Shown piece after piece: positions 28,067-38,281 of a DNA stretch of 64,000 nucleotides; position 1 is the first letter of the stretch; every line of letters starts with the position of its first letter. The position numbers and the translations under genes are program-made. Source of the stretch: Lepus europaeus (taxonomy: Eukaryota > Chordata > Mammalia > Lagomorpha > Leporidae); NCBI RefSeq assembly GCF_033115175.1, contig NC_084830.1, positions 41,423,409 to 41,487,408 of the forward strand. The letters run 5' to 3'. The notes beneath the pieces are model-generated. The model had not been told where the DNA came from and searched no databases. It was given only the letters and a program-made list of their open reading frames with translations.

Positions 28067-28161
28067 CTCGTTTCACCCCTTCTTCCTTTATCTGCTTGGA
28101 AGGTGCTGGACCAAACTCTTCTTCCATGGGCCTGAACATCCGCTTAACAAGGACACCGCTG
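28067..28161 (-). CDS. GRHL2: GRHL2 coding exon with tandem NAGNAG acceptor ([17 protein letters not shown]...)
   Basis: 95 nt using the upstream acceptor (CTTTTTCAG|CAGCGG), or 92 nt starting at 28158 with the second CAG. The donor is CGAG|GTAGGT. The translation is [31 protein letters not shown]. The two acceptors differ by exactly one in-frame codon, so the product has or lacks one serine just after the glycine of DEREG. The segment is the linker between the DNA-binding and dimerisation domains. Using the upstream site keeps agreement with human GRHL2 residue numbering. Confidence 0.95.
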
Positions 28162-28164
28162 CTG
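28158..28164 (-). promoter_or_regulatory. GRHL2: Tandem NAGNAG 3' splice site
   Basis: The minus strand reads CAG CAG CGG at the acceptor of the preceding exon. Both AGs follow the same pyrimidine tract (CTTTTT), so either can be used. The choice adds or removes a single serine without shifting frame. Confidence 0.8.
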
Positions 28165-28949
28165 AAAAAGATGGAGAGAGACTGTTAGGTCCAGCAGGTG
28201 TGAAACCCAAGGCCAAGGGTACGCTCATCCCTATCCTTGTCCTCTGCTTATGCCATTCCCAGCTCCCTGTCACAGGATCCACGCACCAAGTGCTGTTTCC
28301 CCTGGGAGGCCCAAGCCCTCACTGTCGGAGGCATAGAACGCCCACAGCATCTTTAGGGCGTGGACCTCAGATAAGCTCCACCTTGCTGGATGCACAAGTG
28401 GAGACTCTGCGTTGAGCCACGCCCCCCTGCACCTGTACCTCTCCCTTTTCTGCTCAGAGGGTCGGGATTCAGGAGGAAGCAGGAATCAGCCCCGTGTCCG
28501 TCACGGCAGCCCCCTCCAGCCGGCGGAGGCTTGGGCGTCCTGCCCCCTCTCATCAGGCCACGGCCTGTCCCCGCCTTCTGCCTGCTCATCTCTCAGTCTG
28601 GCTGCAGGCAACTGTGGAGGCGCCTGAAACACCCTGGCTGGTTCCTCCTCCTCAGGAAAGGGTTTCCGACCCCCTTCCTGGAAGCCCGTGGTGCTGAGCC
28701 CCGCATGCCCCAGGTCGGTCTCTGCATTTTCTCCCAGAAGCCCCTGTCCGGGCTGGGTGCCCTATAGAAGGGCAGGACTGAGAGGTGCAGAAACTGGAAG
28801 AAGGCATTGATGCCGAGACGATGCAAACCCTCAAGGCAGTAGACGCAGGTTGTCAGAAATGTGTCCTTTCTCTCAGGATTCTTTGGCACGTGAGGCAATG
28901 CTGGACAGGCCCGGCAGCGGCATCGGTACAGTGGCGGGGGCCAGCCTAC

Positions 28950-29040
28950 CTCGCTTGAAATCCCATGGGAACTTGGCCAAGTTTCTCAGCCTCCCTGGGT
29001 CTCAGGCCTCTTTATCTTTAAAAGGAAGCTCTTGAGACAA
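28950..29040 (+). mobile_element. MIR fragment
   Basis: 'gaacttggccaagtttctcagcctccctgggtctcaggcctctttatctttaaaa' keeps the MIR order. Borders are approximate. Confidence 0.6.
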
Positions 29041-29302
29041 TTAAGCACATTCGCCTATGCCAAGCACAGCACTCCCAAGTCTCCCTGACACACTGTTAGC
29101 ACCGCGGAAGTGTTAGATGGACATGACCGTGAGGACTACAATTTGCAGAGACCGGAGGGAGACAGAACAGACAGTTTGCCAGGGCAGGTCAGAGTTACCA
29201 ACAGAGAATAAAAAGTCCAACCTACCACTTGGGTTCAATATAAGGGCTCATGTTGGTGAAGCTCCATATCCAAGCTTCCACCAAGATAATGCAAAAGCTG
29301 CA

Positions 29303-29614
29303 GGGGCTGACGCTGTGGCACAGCAGAGTAGGTCACAGCCTGAAGCACTGGCATCCCATAAGGGCACTGGTTCGAATCCCGGCTGCTCCACTTCTGTTCC
29401 AGCTCCCTGCTAACGTGCCTTGGAAAGCAATGGAGGATGGCCCAAGTCCCTGGGCCCTTGTATCCACGTAGGAGACCCAGAAGGAGCTCTTGGCTCCTGG
29501 CATTGGCCTGAGCCAATCCGTCATTGCAGTCATTTGGGAAGTGACCAGCAGATAGACAACCTCTGTCTCTCCTTCTAACTCTTTCAAATAAATAAATATT
29601 AAAAAAAAAAAAAA
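29303..29614 (+). mobile_element. C-type SINE
   Basis: 'ggggctgacgctgtggcacagcagagtagg' head, '-ggttcgaatcccggctgctcc-' B-box-like region, and '-ctttcaaataaataaatatt-' plus A13. Confidence 0.88.
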
Positions 29615-29697
29615 CCCTATGGGGTTTACAAAAAGCTTGCAACTCCCACTGATGTTACTGTCATTAAGAAGTGACTTATCAAGTCTTAAAGATTTAT

Positions 29698-29980
29698 GGG
29701 GCTGCGCTGTGGTATAGTGGGCTAAGCCTCTGCCTGTGGTGCCAGGGTTTGTGTCCCGGCTGTTCCTCTTCCAATCCAGCTCCGCTATGGCCTGGGAAAG
29801 CAGTGGAAGATGGCCCAAATCCTTGGGTCCCTGTACCTGTGTAGGAGACCTGGAAGAAGCTTTTTGCTTCTGGCTTAGGATCGGCCCAGTTCTGGCTGTT
29901 GCAGCCATTTGGAGAGAGAATCAGTGGATGGAAGACCTCTCTCTTGCTCTTGCTCTCTCTCAAGTAAATAAATTTTAAAA
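29698..29980 (+). mobile_element. C-type SINE inserted in the tail of a minus-strand SINE
   Basis: Head 'ggggctgcgctgtggtatagtgggctaag' to tail '-caagtaaataaattttaaaa'. A duplication AAAGATTTAT lies at 29688-29697 and 29988-29997. That word is itself part of the T/A tail of the next, inverted SINE, so this copy landed in that tail. Confidence 0.85.
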
Positions 29981-29987
29981 TTTTTTG

Positions 29988-30306
29988 AAAGATTTATTTA
30001 TTTGAAAGACAGTGCTACAGAAGAGGAAGGGATGGAGGGAGGTAGAAAAAGAGAGGTCTTCAACCTGCTGGATCACTCCCCAAATGGTGGCAATAGGCAG
30101 AGCTGAGCCAGGCTTCCGAAACTCCATCTGGGTCTCTCATATGGGTGGCAGGGCTCCAAGCACTCAGGCCATCCTCTGCTGCTTTCCAAGGCACATTATC
30201 AGGGAGCTGGATCACAGGGGAGCAGCCAGAATGTGAACCGGTGCCCATGTGGGATGCCGGCATCGCAGGTGGCAGCCTAAACCCCCTAACACAACAGCAG
30301 CAGCTC
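29988..30306 (-). mobile_element. C-type SINE, inverted partner
   Basis: 'gatttatttatttgaaagacag' through 'ggcagcctaaaccccctaacac'. With the plus-strand SINE before it, it makes an inverted repeat with almost no spacer. Confidence 0.85.
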
Positions 30307-30721
30307 CTACTCATCAAACCCTAAGTCACGCTGGTGGTGGAGTCCAAAGGGAGAAAGAGCACACGGTACAAAAGTGGGGACAATTGATAAAGTATTTTCA
30401 GTACTAATAGCTTAAACTATTCGATCAAAGGCACGTTACCGTCTCATACTCTGGCTGGTCCAGCAGTGAGATCTATCAGTCAAAATCCTAGTAAAACTGC
30501 AGATATAACTGGAGCATAGTAGGATCACTACATGAACACCAGGAGGCAGCCAGGGCAGGGCGCGGTTTTATCCCATTTCAGTGCTGACCAGAACCTCAGT
30601 GTGTTAAGGGGTCTTATGCAGAAACCCCGCCCTTGATGGGACGGCCTCATGACAAAGGTACGCAGTAAGTCTGTGATGACGACGAGTAAGCATATGAGAA
30701 GTTACATAAAGAGCCAGCCTT

Positions 30722-31049
30722 GGGGCCAGCGCTGTGGCATAGCAGGTAAAGCTGCTGCCTGCAGTGCTGGCATCCCTTATGGGCAGCAGTTTAAGTCCCG
30801 GCTGCTCCACTTCCCATCCAGCTCACTGCTGTGGCCTGGGGAAGCAGTAGAAGATGGCCCAAGTCCTTGGGTCCCTGCACCCATGTAGGAGACCCGGAAG
30901 AAGCTCCTGGCTTCTGATCGGCTCAGCTCTGGCCATTGTGGCCATCTAGGGAGTGAACCAGAGGATGGAAGACCTCTCTCTCTCTGCCTCTCCTTCTCTC
31001 TCTGTGTAACTCTTTCAAATAAATAAATAAATCTTAAAAAAAAAAAAAA
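30722..31049 (+). mobile_element. C-type SINE, near consensus
   Basis: 'ggggccagcgctgtggcatagcaggtaaag' to '-ctttcaaataaataaataaatctt-' with A13. Low divergence from the other recent copies. Confidence 0.9.
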
Positions 31050-31576
31050 GAAAGCCAATGACACTTTAAAAAAAAATAATCATCCCTGCCTATGGCCAGA
31101 GTTTTGCTAATTCCCATGAGTGCCCTAAAGAAATGAAGCTCCTCCCCCACAGTAGCCTCAGGAAACAGGAAGTCATCTTATATTCAAGTCTTCACAAAGT
31201 CTTCCACTGGACAGAGTGGTGAAACTGAGAACCTCTGTTCATTTATTTTCAACAAATACCCTCTGGGAATCAGTGCTAGTTGGGATGTTTCTAAAATTCA
31301 GCATGAAACAAAAACACCAAAGGAGCCACACCAGGAATGACTCTTCTGTTAGGAGCTCGAAGCTGCAAGTCATGAATGACAAGGTCAGCAGGCCCCAGAG
31401 GGATCGTGTAGAAAGGTAGCATAGATACTTCTGTCTAAAATGCTACAGCCTGTGGCAGACCAACGATGTGGCCGAAAGCAACCTGAAAAATTGTCTAAAA
31501 TTAAAAAACAAAAATCTGACGCTGAAGCAGCCAGCACTAGAGGAGCTGGGATCTCAGCGACAAGAACCACCTCGAG

Positions 31577-31636
31577 AAGTGGGGTTGGGGCCACGGTGTG
31601 GCCTCTGCATTACAAAATAAAGCCCTGGGTATCCTC

Positions 31637-31661
<25 letters not shown>
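31577..31661 (+). mobile_element. Very short poly(A)-tailed retroinsertion of unclear source
   Basis: About 60 bp followed by A27 (31637-31663), flanked by a 15-bp duplication with one mismatch: AAGAACCACCTCGAG at 31562-31576 and AAGAACCACCTTGAG at 31662-31676. AATAAA at 31616-31621 sits 15 bp before the A tract, as at a natural mRNA 3' end. It may be a 5'-truncated processed retrocopy of an mRNA. Alternatively it may be a SINE head, since 'ttggggccacggtgtggc' resembles one, that was polyadenylated prematurely. I cannot name the parent. Confidence 0.65.
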
Positions 31662-31667
<6 letters not shown>

Positions 31668-32223
31668 CACCTTGAGCTAAGGGAAACAGCCACTGTTCAC
31701 CAGGAAACATGTACCACCAGTTCTTGGTTGGGCTGCAAAAGACATCGTCCCAGCAGGAGCTTATACCTCCGTGTAGAGTCCTTGCTGGCAATCCCATCGA
31801 GTTAGAGAAACAGATACTGTGCGTCAGCACTGCAAAGGTGCCCAGGACTTATCTGCAAACTTCAGAGAGCAGAGAGGCACAGAGAAGGAGCCAGACACTG
31901 CAGGGCTCCTGCTGACACAGTTGCCAAGTTCTTAAGCTGCACAGGACAAGCGACCAGGAAGCGGCAGCACAGAGTCCTCGCAATGCATAAAGAGGTTTTC
32001 ACAGTCCCATGATGCCAAGGAGATAAAAATGAGGTTTTAGGCCCCACCCGGAAAGAACACCCATAGTAAGTCCCTCAGAGCTACAGCCCAGGAGGGGCCA
32101 GAGGTCGTGTGAAGCTAACACAGACTGCAGTGCAGCTGGGGGTCACTTCTGTCCCAGAATCAATCACGGTGAGTGATCTGCACCCAGGGGAAACCCTGCA
32201 CAGGCAAACAAGAAGGTCATCCA

Positions 32224-32418
32224 GAGTCCTTGGGCCCCTGCACCCACATGGGAGACCCAGAAGAAGCTCCTGGCTCCTGGCTTCAGATCAGTGCAGCTCC
32301 AGCTGTTGCGGCCAATTGGGGAGTGAACCATCGGATGGAAGACCTCTCTCTGCCTCTCCTCTCTCTGTGTGTAATTCTGATTTTCAAATAAATAAATAAA
32401 TCTTTTTTTTTTTAAAAC
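32224..32418 (+). mobile_element. 5'-truncated C-type SINE
   Basis: Begins at 'gtccttgggcccctgcacccac' inside the body and ends with '-ttttcaaataaataaataaatctttttt-'. The head is missing. Confidence 0.85.
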
Positions 32419-32432
32419 AAAGTCAACCCTGA

Positions 32433-32588
<156 letters not shown>

Positions 32589-32786
32589 TAAGCTGTTCCT
32601 TGTGCCTGAAGTGGTGCTGATCCTTGGTTCCATTCCTGAGTAAACACCTGCATTCTGTGCCATAGCATCTTTTGACACCCACAGCTAGAGTGAAGTGTCG
32701 TCTTAGGGCCTACTGTACATTTACACACTTTTGTTTAAAAAAACAAAGGTGTGTAGGGGGGAATATTAACTTTAAGTCTTCCAATT

Positions 32787-33088
32787 TGGGGGACAGCATT
32801 GTAGTGTAGTAGGTTAAGTCACCACCTGCGATGCTAGTATCCCACATGGGTACTGCTTTGAGTCCTGGCTGCTCCACTTCCAATCCAGCTCCCTGCTAAT
32901 GCACCTGGGAAAGCAGTAGAGGATGGCCCAAGTGCTTGAGCCCCTGCACCCATGTGGGAGACCTGGATGAAGCTCCTGGTTCCTAGATTCAGCCCAGCCC
33001 AGCTTTGGATGTTGCAGCCATTTGGTGAGTGAACAAGCAAATGGAAGATCTCTAACTCTGCCTTTCAAATAAATAAAATCTTGAAGAA
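32787..33088 (+). mobile_element. C-type SINE with 10-bp duplication
   Basis: 'tgggggacagcattgtagtgtagtaggttaag' to '-ctttcaaataaataaaatcttgaaga-'. A perfect duplication TCTTCCAATT lies at 32777-32786 and 33089-33098. Confidence 0.9.
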
Positions 33089-33119
33089 TCTTCCAATTCA
33101 AAAAATGGCCAACGACTAC

Positions 33120-33190
33120 ATGAGGGATCTTCAAAACATTCATGGAACATGCATATTATGAAAGAACAGTGCACGGATTTAAAGAAACAT
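33120..33190 (+). mobile_element. MITE-like palindromic repeat, terminal part
   Basis: 'gagggatcttcaaaacattcatggaacatgcatattatgaaagaac' then 'gcacggattta'. It is the reverse complement of the 17868-17926 copy. Confidence 0.6.
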
Positions 33191-33779
33191 AAAAACCTGT
33201 GATGCAGACAGATGGCCATTCTGGTTTACATTTCCTCAAATTATTTTTTCCTATCTCTCTGAATATCAGATGCAGGTCCGAGTATCATTGAATGGATCTT
33301 TAAATGTAGTATCTAAAAGTAAAAACTAAAAATAGCAACCGAAAGGAAAAATGGCTTCTTTCAACTACATTTGAATCTATAATTATCTCAAAATAAAAAC
33401 TTTAATTAAGATATAATCTAAGTAATAAGCAGCAACATGGTGGCAAGCACTTATGTAATCTTTCTAATGTTCTGAGAATTACTACTCATAGCTTGGGAGT
33501 CAACTTCCCAGGACAATCCATTCATACAGATTAAAAATGGCTCCACCTCAACTCCAATGGTAGCAAGGGGTGAGGTAAAAGGCGAATTATGAGGTGTCTG
33601 AATATAAGTCTTTCACAGAATACGACAGATCACTCACTATAAATTATGCTATTCTTTAAATGTACATGTAATTAAATTAATACAGCAAATTAGCAGTAAG
33701 TCATTGAATCTGACATGGCTATATCCATAGAAATCTATTTATCCAAGTTGGGCCCAAAACTCTAATTTATGTTTTAACT

Positions 33780-34045
33780 TATGATTTATTTTTAAAAGAG
33801 TGATAGAGAGGGGGAGGTGGAGAGACCTTCCATTTGTTGGTTCCTTCTCCAAACGGCTGCAATGGCTGGGGCTGGAGCTCCACTGTGGGTGGCAGGGGCC
33901 CAAGGACTTGCACATTCTGCTTCCCCAGGCACATTAGCAGGGAGCTGCATTGGAAATGCAGCAGCCAGGACTGGAACTGGTGCTCTGATATGGGATGCTG
34001 TCACCACAGGCAGTGGCCAAACCGTCCGCGCCACAATGTCGGCCC
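33780..34045 (-). mobile_element. C-type SINE
   Basis: 'tatgatttatttttaaaagagtgatagagagg' through 'gtccgcgccacaatgtcggcccc'. It has an internal deletion relative to a full copy. Confidence 0.83.
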
Positions 34046-34293
34046 CTTCTTCTATATTTTTAATCATGCTATAATCACGTGTGTGTGACAAGACATTGCT
34101 CACCACACCCTGGATTCCATGATTTTCTTGGCATCTCTAAGAACTTTATCAAAGAGAAACACTCGGTTCTCTAGGAAATTGCTTCCTTAAGACAAATGGT
34201 GTAGAGTTCTAGAATTTATGTTTGCAACCTCACGAAACCACTGATCAACTCTGCATGATGACTTCTTGGGTTCAGTGCAGTGCACTCGATTTT

Positions 34294-34394
34294 TTTTTTT
34301 TTTTTTAACAGGCAGAGTGGACAGTGAGAGAGAGACAGATAGAAAGGTCTTCCTTTTGCCGTTGGTTCACCCTCCAATGGCCGCCACGGTAGGC
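34294..34394 (-). mobile_element. Truncated young-subfamily C SINE (~100 bp)
   Basis: Only the poly(T) and the last 80 bp are present, 'aacaggcagagtggacagtgagag' to 'ccaatggccgccacggtaggc'. A perfect 17-bp duplication GCAGTGCACTCGATTTT lies at 34277-34293 and 34395-34411. The perfect duplication implies a recent insertion that was truncated at the 5' end on arrival. Confidence 0.93.
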
Positions 34395-35454
34395 GCAGTG
34401 CACTCGATTTTGATTGGTTACTAATTCCTAACTTCCCCAGAGCTCAAAAACTTCTAGCGCCAGTGTCTAGTTCCAGGGGAGACAAGCATCCAGAGCTGCC
34501 ACTTCGGCTCAGGAACACCTTACAGAGCTCCTGGTCTGATCGGGCAGCACCTAGAAGATCTCCCTTCTGCAGGAGAGGCGGGACTCTCCGCTGGAGACAA
34601 CAGGAGCATGGTGAGTGAGGCCACTTCCACTTCTCAAATGACTCAGCATTCTGGTCTGGTATGGAACCAAGCTGCAGGGTGCACCTGCCTGACATTTGCC
34701 TTCTCTGTCCTACAGTTTCAGCCTTGGAAGAGATCACGCGAGGTGGCACCAAGAGAGATGGCTGTGTGGCTCTGAAGGGAAGCAAGAGGAGAAGAAAAAT
34801 TCTTGCAGAGGATTGAGGTCCAGGGGCCCCAGATAGCACCCCATGGGGATCTTGGAAGGAAACCACTGTCCTCCAAATGTATGGACCCCAACTTCCCGAA
34901 GAGCTCTCATTCCCCAGGTGGAGGCAGAGGTCACAGAGCTGCCAGCCTGGAAGAGAACTGCAGGCCGCAGTGAGAGGCCTAAGAGGGAAGCAGCAGGGAC
35001 GGAGGAGCAAGACAGGAGGGGTCTCCTGAAAACCACAAACCAGGTGGAGATGGGGACCAGACCAGCAAAAATAACACAAGAGGAATTCTCATCACACATG
35101 ACCACGTGCAAATTATTTCAGATTTAATGCCCTCCCCTTGCCCCCACCAAGAGCTGTCAGTGAATCCCCGGTTAAGGCCCCAGGCTCTACAGAAAATTTT
35201 TGACTTGCTTCTTCCTTTTCCTCTCCATCCCCCTCTCGTCTCTCTCAGTTAAGCATCATTTATTCAGAGCCTGCAAAAGAACCTTGCCCACGGCCGCGAT
35301 GATTCTTTTGAAAGCATTTTCCATGTTAATGCTTAGAATATGCTATCTGGTAGGTGTTGTTCTTCTATCTTTGGACCGAAACTCCAAAAGGTTGTTATTT
35401 TAAGAATTTGTAAGATCAAAGCCAAATTCAAATCCTGGTTGGCTGACTCTAGGG

Positions 35455-35590
35455 CCAGCAGCTCTCAAACACTACAACACACTAGAGTCACCTGGGATGC
35501 TTTTAGCAAGTCCCCCAGCCTGAGTTGTACCCCACAGCCACTCAGTCCAAACCCCTTAAGGTGCTGCCTATGTATGAATATGTTCTAACT
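35455..35590 (+). mobile_element. MER5A-like DNA transposon fragment
   Basis: 'cagctctcaaacactacaac-cactagagtcacctgggatgctttt' follows the start of MER5A (hAT-Charlie, non-autonomous). Only the left part is seen. Confidence 0.55.
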
Positions 35591-36075
35591 CTTCAGATGC
35601 TTCCCATGGGCAATAAGGGACCCACTGTCCAAAGGCCTCTGCATCTAACTCTTGCACCACCTGCCAAGAGAGATTGGCAAACCTGTAGGCTTTGTGAGTC
35701 GACAAGGAAGGGGTTCTTGTGTACTATTGGCCCCATGTGGTCATTGTATCAGTGATGCCTCATTTAGATGCTTTTATTCGAATGTCATTATGTCTGGCAG
35801 GAGTGAAGCAAGTGGCCAGAGAGCAGCCCTGAGGGAAGTTACTTGAATTCCAGCAAAGATGGTGCTCTTCAGGGATAGGTGAATACATATGGAGGCATCA
35901 TATCTGATCCCCTCTGCCAGGTACCTTGACCTGAGCTTGTCACAATCTAGGTCCCACACTGCGAGGGATGAGCCAACCAAGGGTTTGTCTTTGTCAAGGC
36001 CAGAAAGCTAACCTAAAGAGGGCCAACCTCCTGATGCCTCCTTGGCAGCCAAAGGTGAAGCATTAAGAGGGTTAG

Positions 36076-36390
36076 GGGGCTGGCATGTGGCACAGCAGGT
36101 AAAGCCACCATCTGCAGTGCCAGCATCCCATATGGGCGCCCGTTTGAGACCCGGCTGCTCCTCTTCCCATCCAGCTCTCTGCTATGGCCTGGGAAAGCAG
36201 TGGAAGATGGCCTAAGTCCTTTGGCCCCTGCACCCATGTGGGAGACCCAGAAGAAGCTCCTGGCTCCTGGCTCCTGATTGGCTCAGCTCCAGCCATTGCA
36301 GCCATCTGGGGAGTGAACCAGCAGATGGAAGACCTCTCTCTAACTCTGCCTTCCAAATAATTTTTTGTTTAAAAAAAAAAAAAAAAAAAA
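36076..36390 (+). mobile_element. C-type SINE with 11-bp duplication
   Basis: 'ggggctggcatgtggcacagcaggtaaag' to an A-rich tail of more than 20 A. A perfect duplication AAGAGGGTTAG lies at 36065-36075 and 36391-36401. Confidence 0.92.
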
Positions 36391-36404
36391 AAGAGGGTTA
36401 GAAA

Positions 36405-36600
36405 ATAGAGCAGAATGGACTCCGGTTCTAATCCTGACTCCAACCTTAGCAGCTATGGCTTTGAACAAATCTCCTTGCTTCTCCAATCCTGTTTCCTCAT
36501 TCTAGAAGAGAGGTAATGGGAGATTTGGGATAATTCAATAAGATGGTGCATATAGGGCAGTTAGTGCCTAGCAAAGCTATGCTAATGTGAATGCTGATTA
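36405..36600 (+). mobile_element. MIR, nearly complete
   Basis: 'gactccggttctaatcctgactcc', 'gaacaaatctccttgcttctcc', 'cctgtttcctcattctagaagagaggtaatggg', then '-ggcagttagtgcctagca-' preserve the order of a MIR element. It is split from its left part by the SINE tail. Confidence 0.7.
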
Positions 36601-36923
36601 TGTTCATTATGTTCACGTGGAATAAAAGTATCTACCAGGCACTTCTCATTCATAAACCTAAGTTTCCCCATGAGAGTCACAGAATGCTAGTCCTGGGTGG
36701 AATCTTAGAGACCATCTGATACAAAATCCTTGATGTAAACAGAAGAAACTAAAACCCAGGGACTAAGGAGCTAGCCCGAGGCTCCCCTCCAGGAAGCAGC
36801 AGCGCAGACATACAACCTGGGCTCCCCGAGTTCGGGGTCAGGTTCCATCCACGACACCACACATCACCCCTTGCAAAACAGGTGAGGAACAGGTTAGAAT
36901 TCGCAGTGCTAACCAATTCCATT

Positions 36924-37244
36924 TGGTAGCTTCGGGAACCACAAGGAGGGAAGGCCTACATTTCCGGGAATGCAGAGTCCCTACCCGCACTTCCGGGGAA
37001 GAAAAGTCCTTGTTGAGGTCCCTGCAGGTGCCTAAAGGTCAACCAATGAGGATCAGACACGCCTCAACCTTTAACCCCCATGCCCTGAATCTATAAAAGG
37101 AGCCCTCCCAACCTCTGACGCGTGACTTCCCTGGCCCCCGCTCTGTTGGGACCAGGGAACCTCGCCCGGGATCAGAATCCCAATAAAAGCCTGTGAATTA
37201 ATTTATTTGCCTGGGAAGATTTGTTATGCGCTGGACACTTTGCA
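36924..37244 (+). repeat. 5' LTR of the provirus
   Basis: 321 bp, TG...CA. It shows an ordered promoter: two TTCCGG motifs in U3, CCAAT at 37043-37047, TATA box CTATAAAAGG at 37091-37100, and AATAAA at 37182-37187. Relative to the other two LTRs it lacks one copy of a short CTCTGTT(G/A) direct repeat, an 8-bp deletion. Confidence 0.93.
37091..37100 (+). promoter_or_regulatory. LTR TATA box (5' LTR)
   Basis: CTATAAAAGG, about 45 bp downstream of a CCAAT box, with AATAAA about 90 bp further on. This is a standard retroviral promoter layout and could drive plus-strand transcription antisense to GRHL2. Confidence 0.75.
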
Positions 37245-37246
37245 GA

Positions 37247-37264
37247 TGGTGCCGAAACCCAGGA
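37247..37264 (+). other. Retroviral primer-binding site, tRNA-Phe type
   Basis: TGGTGCCGAAACCCAGGA starts two bases after the LTR's terminal CA. It matches the complement of the tRNA-Phe 3' end (TGGTGCCGAAACCCGGGA) at 17 of 18 positions. This primer is used by HERV-F-like class I elements. Confidence 0.8.
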
Positions 37265-38149
37265 GCTGAGGGTACGTGCCTCCCCTTTCTGGGTTCGAGA
37301 CCCCCTCGCTCCTTGAACCTGTCTGGTGCCCCAGGCTGACTACGGACCACGCTTGACCAACTGTAAGTAACTCCTCCCCTGCTCTCCCTCCCTCTTCTGG
37401 GTTGACCCCAGTCTGTGATCTCTGGCTAGCTCTCCGTCCGGTAACAGAGACCTCCAAATCGTGTGCACGTGGGCTCTGTTCTCTGCTGTTTAGCCTCCCA
37501 GCGGCTGTGGAGACGTCCTGCCGCTGGCTTGGCCCCGTAGAGGACTGACCTTTAATCCATCTACTGAAGTCCGGGACAGGGGACGCCTTGCCCAAATTTT
37601 AGTAGATCCAGGCTGCCGGGGAGACCATGGGATCTGGCCAATCCTGAGGGTGGGATTTAAAATGCCCCCTGGCCTGCCTCCTAAAGAACTTGAAGAAACT
37701 GGGACTGGCCCAGGACCTACGGCATAAACGGCTAATCTACTCCACCCAGGCATGGCCTAATTACCTTGAGAATTTCCGCCGCAGGGAGAGAAAATGGTCA
37801 GAGGTCCCATATGTGCACGCTGAGACCTCCGCTCCCGTCCTACCCTCTTCTCCTCTACTTTCCTCTCTGCCTGCTCCACGGCCCAGGTCTTGCTGGCCAA
37901 GATCGGGCCCCCATCTCCTAAGGGCACCTCTTCTGTGTTACTGCCAAACTCTCCACCCTCCACCTTTTCGGACCCTCCTGAGTTCCTGGGGACCCCACAG
38001 CTAGCCAGGAACCTCCCGCCCCAATATGCGCATTCTTCCGCCCCACCACCATGTCCTGCTGGAAGCCAGGTGGCCACGTGGCCCAACCACCGGTGTCAAG
38101 CTCCACCCCTATCCTAATGGGATGCTCCTGCTTCCCTGGCCACCCTCTG
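37265..38149 (+). pseudogene. Retroviral leader and gag remnant
   Basis: Sequence between the primer-binding site and the first SINE. A proline-rich stretch at about 37800-38110 resembles the matrix/p12 region of class I Gag only in composition. Stops and frame breaks are frequent (for example, the open frames end at 37753 and 38004). There is no intact start-to-stop gag. Confidence 0.5.
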
Positions 38150-38160
38150 GCAAAGTTTTA

Positions 38161-38257
38161 TTTTATTTTATTTTTATTTTTTGTTAATTTTTTTATTTTT
38201 TGACAGGCAGAGTGGACAGGGAGCGAGAGAGAGACAGAGAGAAAGGTCTTCCTTCCA
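38161..38257 (-). mobile_element. Truncated young-subfamily C SINE inside the provirus
   Basis: T-rich tail then 'tttgacaggcagagtggacaggg' to 'gaaaggtcttccttcca'. A perfect duplication GCAAAGTTTTA lies at 38150-38160 and 38258-38268. Only the last 60 bp of the SINE body was copied. Confidence 0.9.
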
Positions 38258-38281
38258 GCAAAGTTTTAAAAGAACCTGTTC

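Noticed and set aside
27765-28415. 216-codon plus-strand open frame
   Set aside because: It runs antisense over the verified GRHL2 exon 28067-28161 and shows no recognisable domain.
34277-34411. Tandem duplication of 17 bp as a regulatory repeat
   Set aside because: The repeat is fully explained as the target-site duplication of a truncated SINE.
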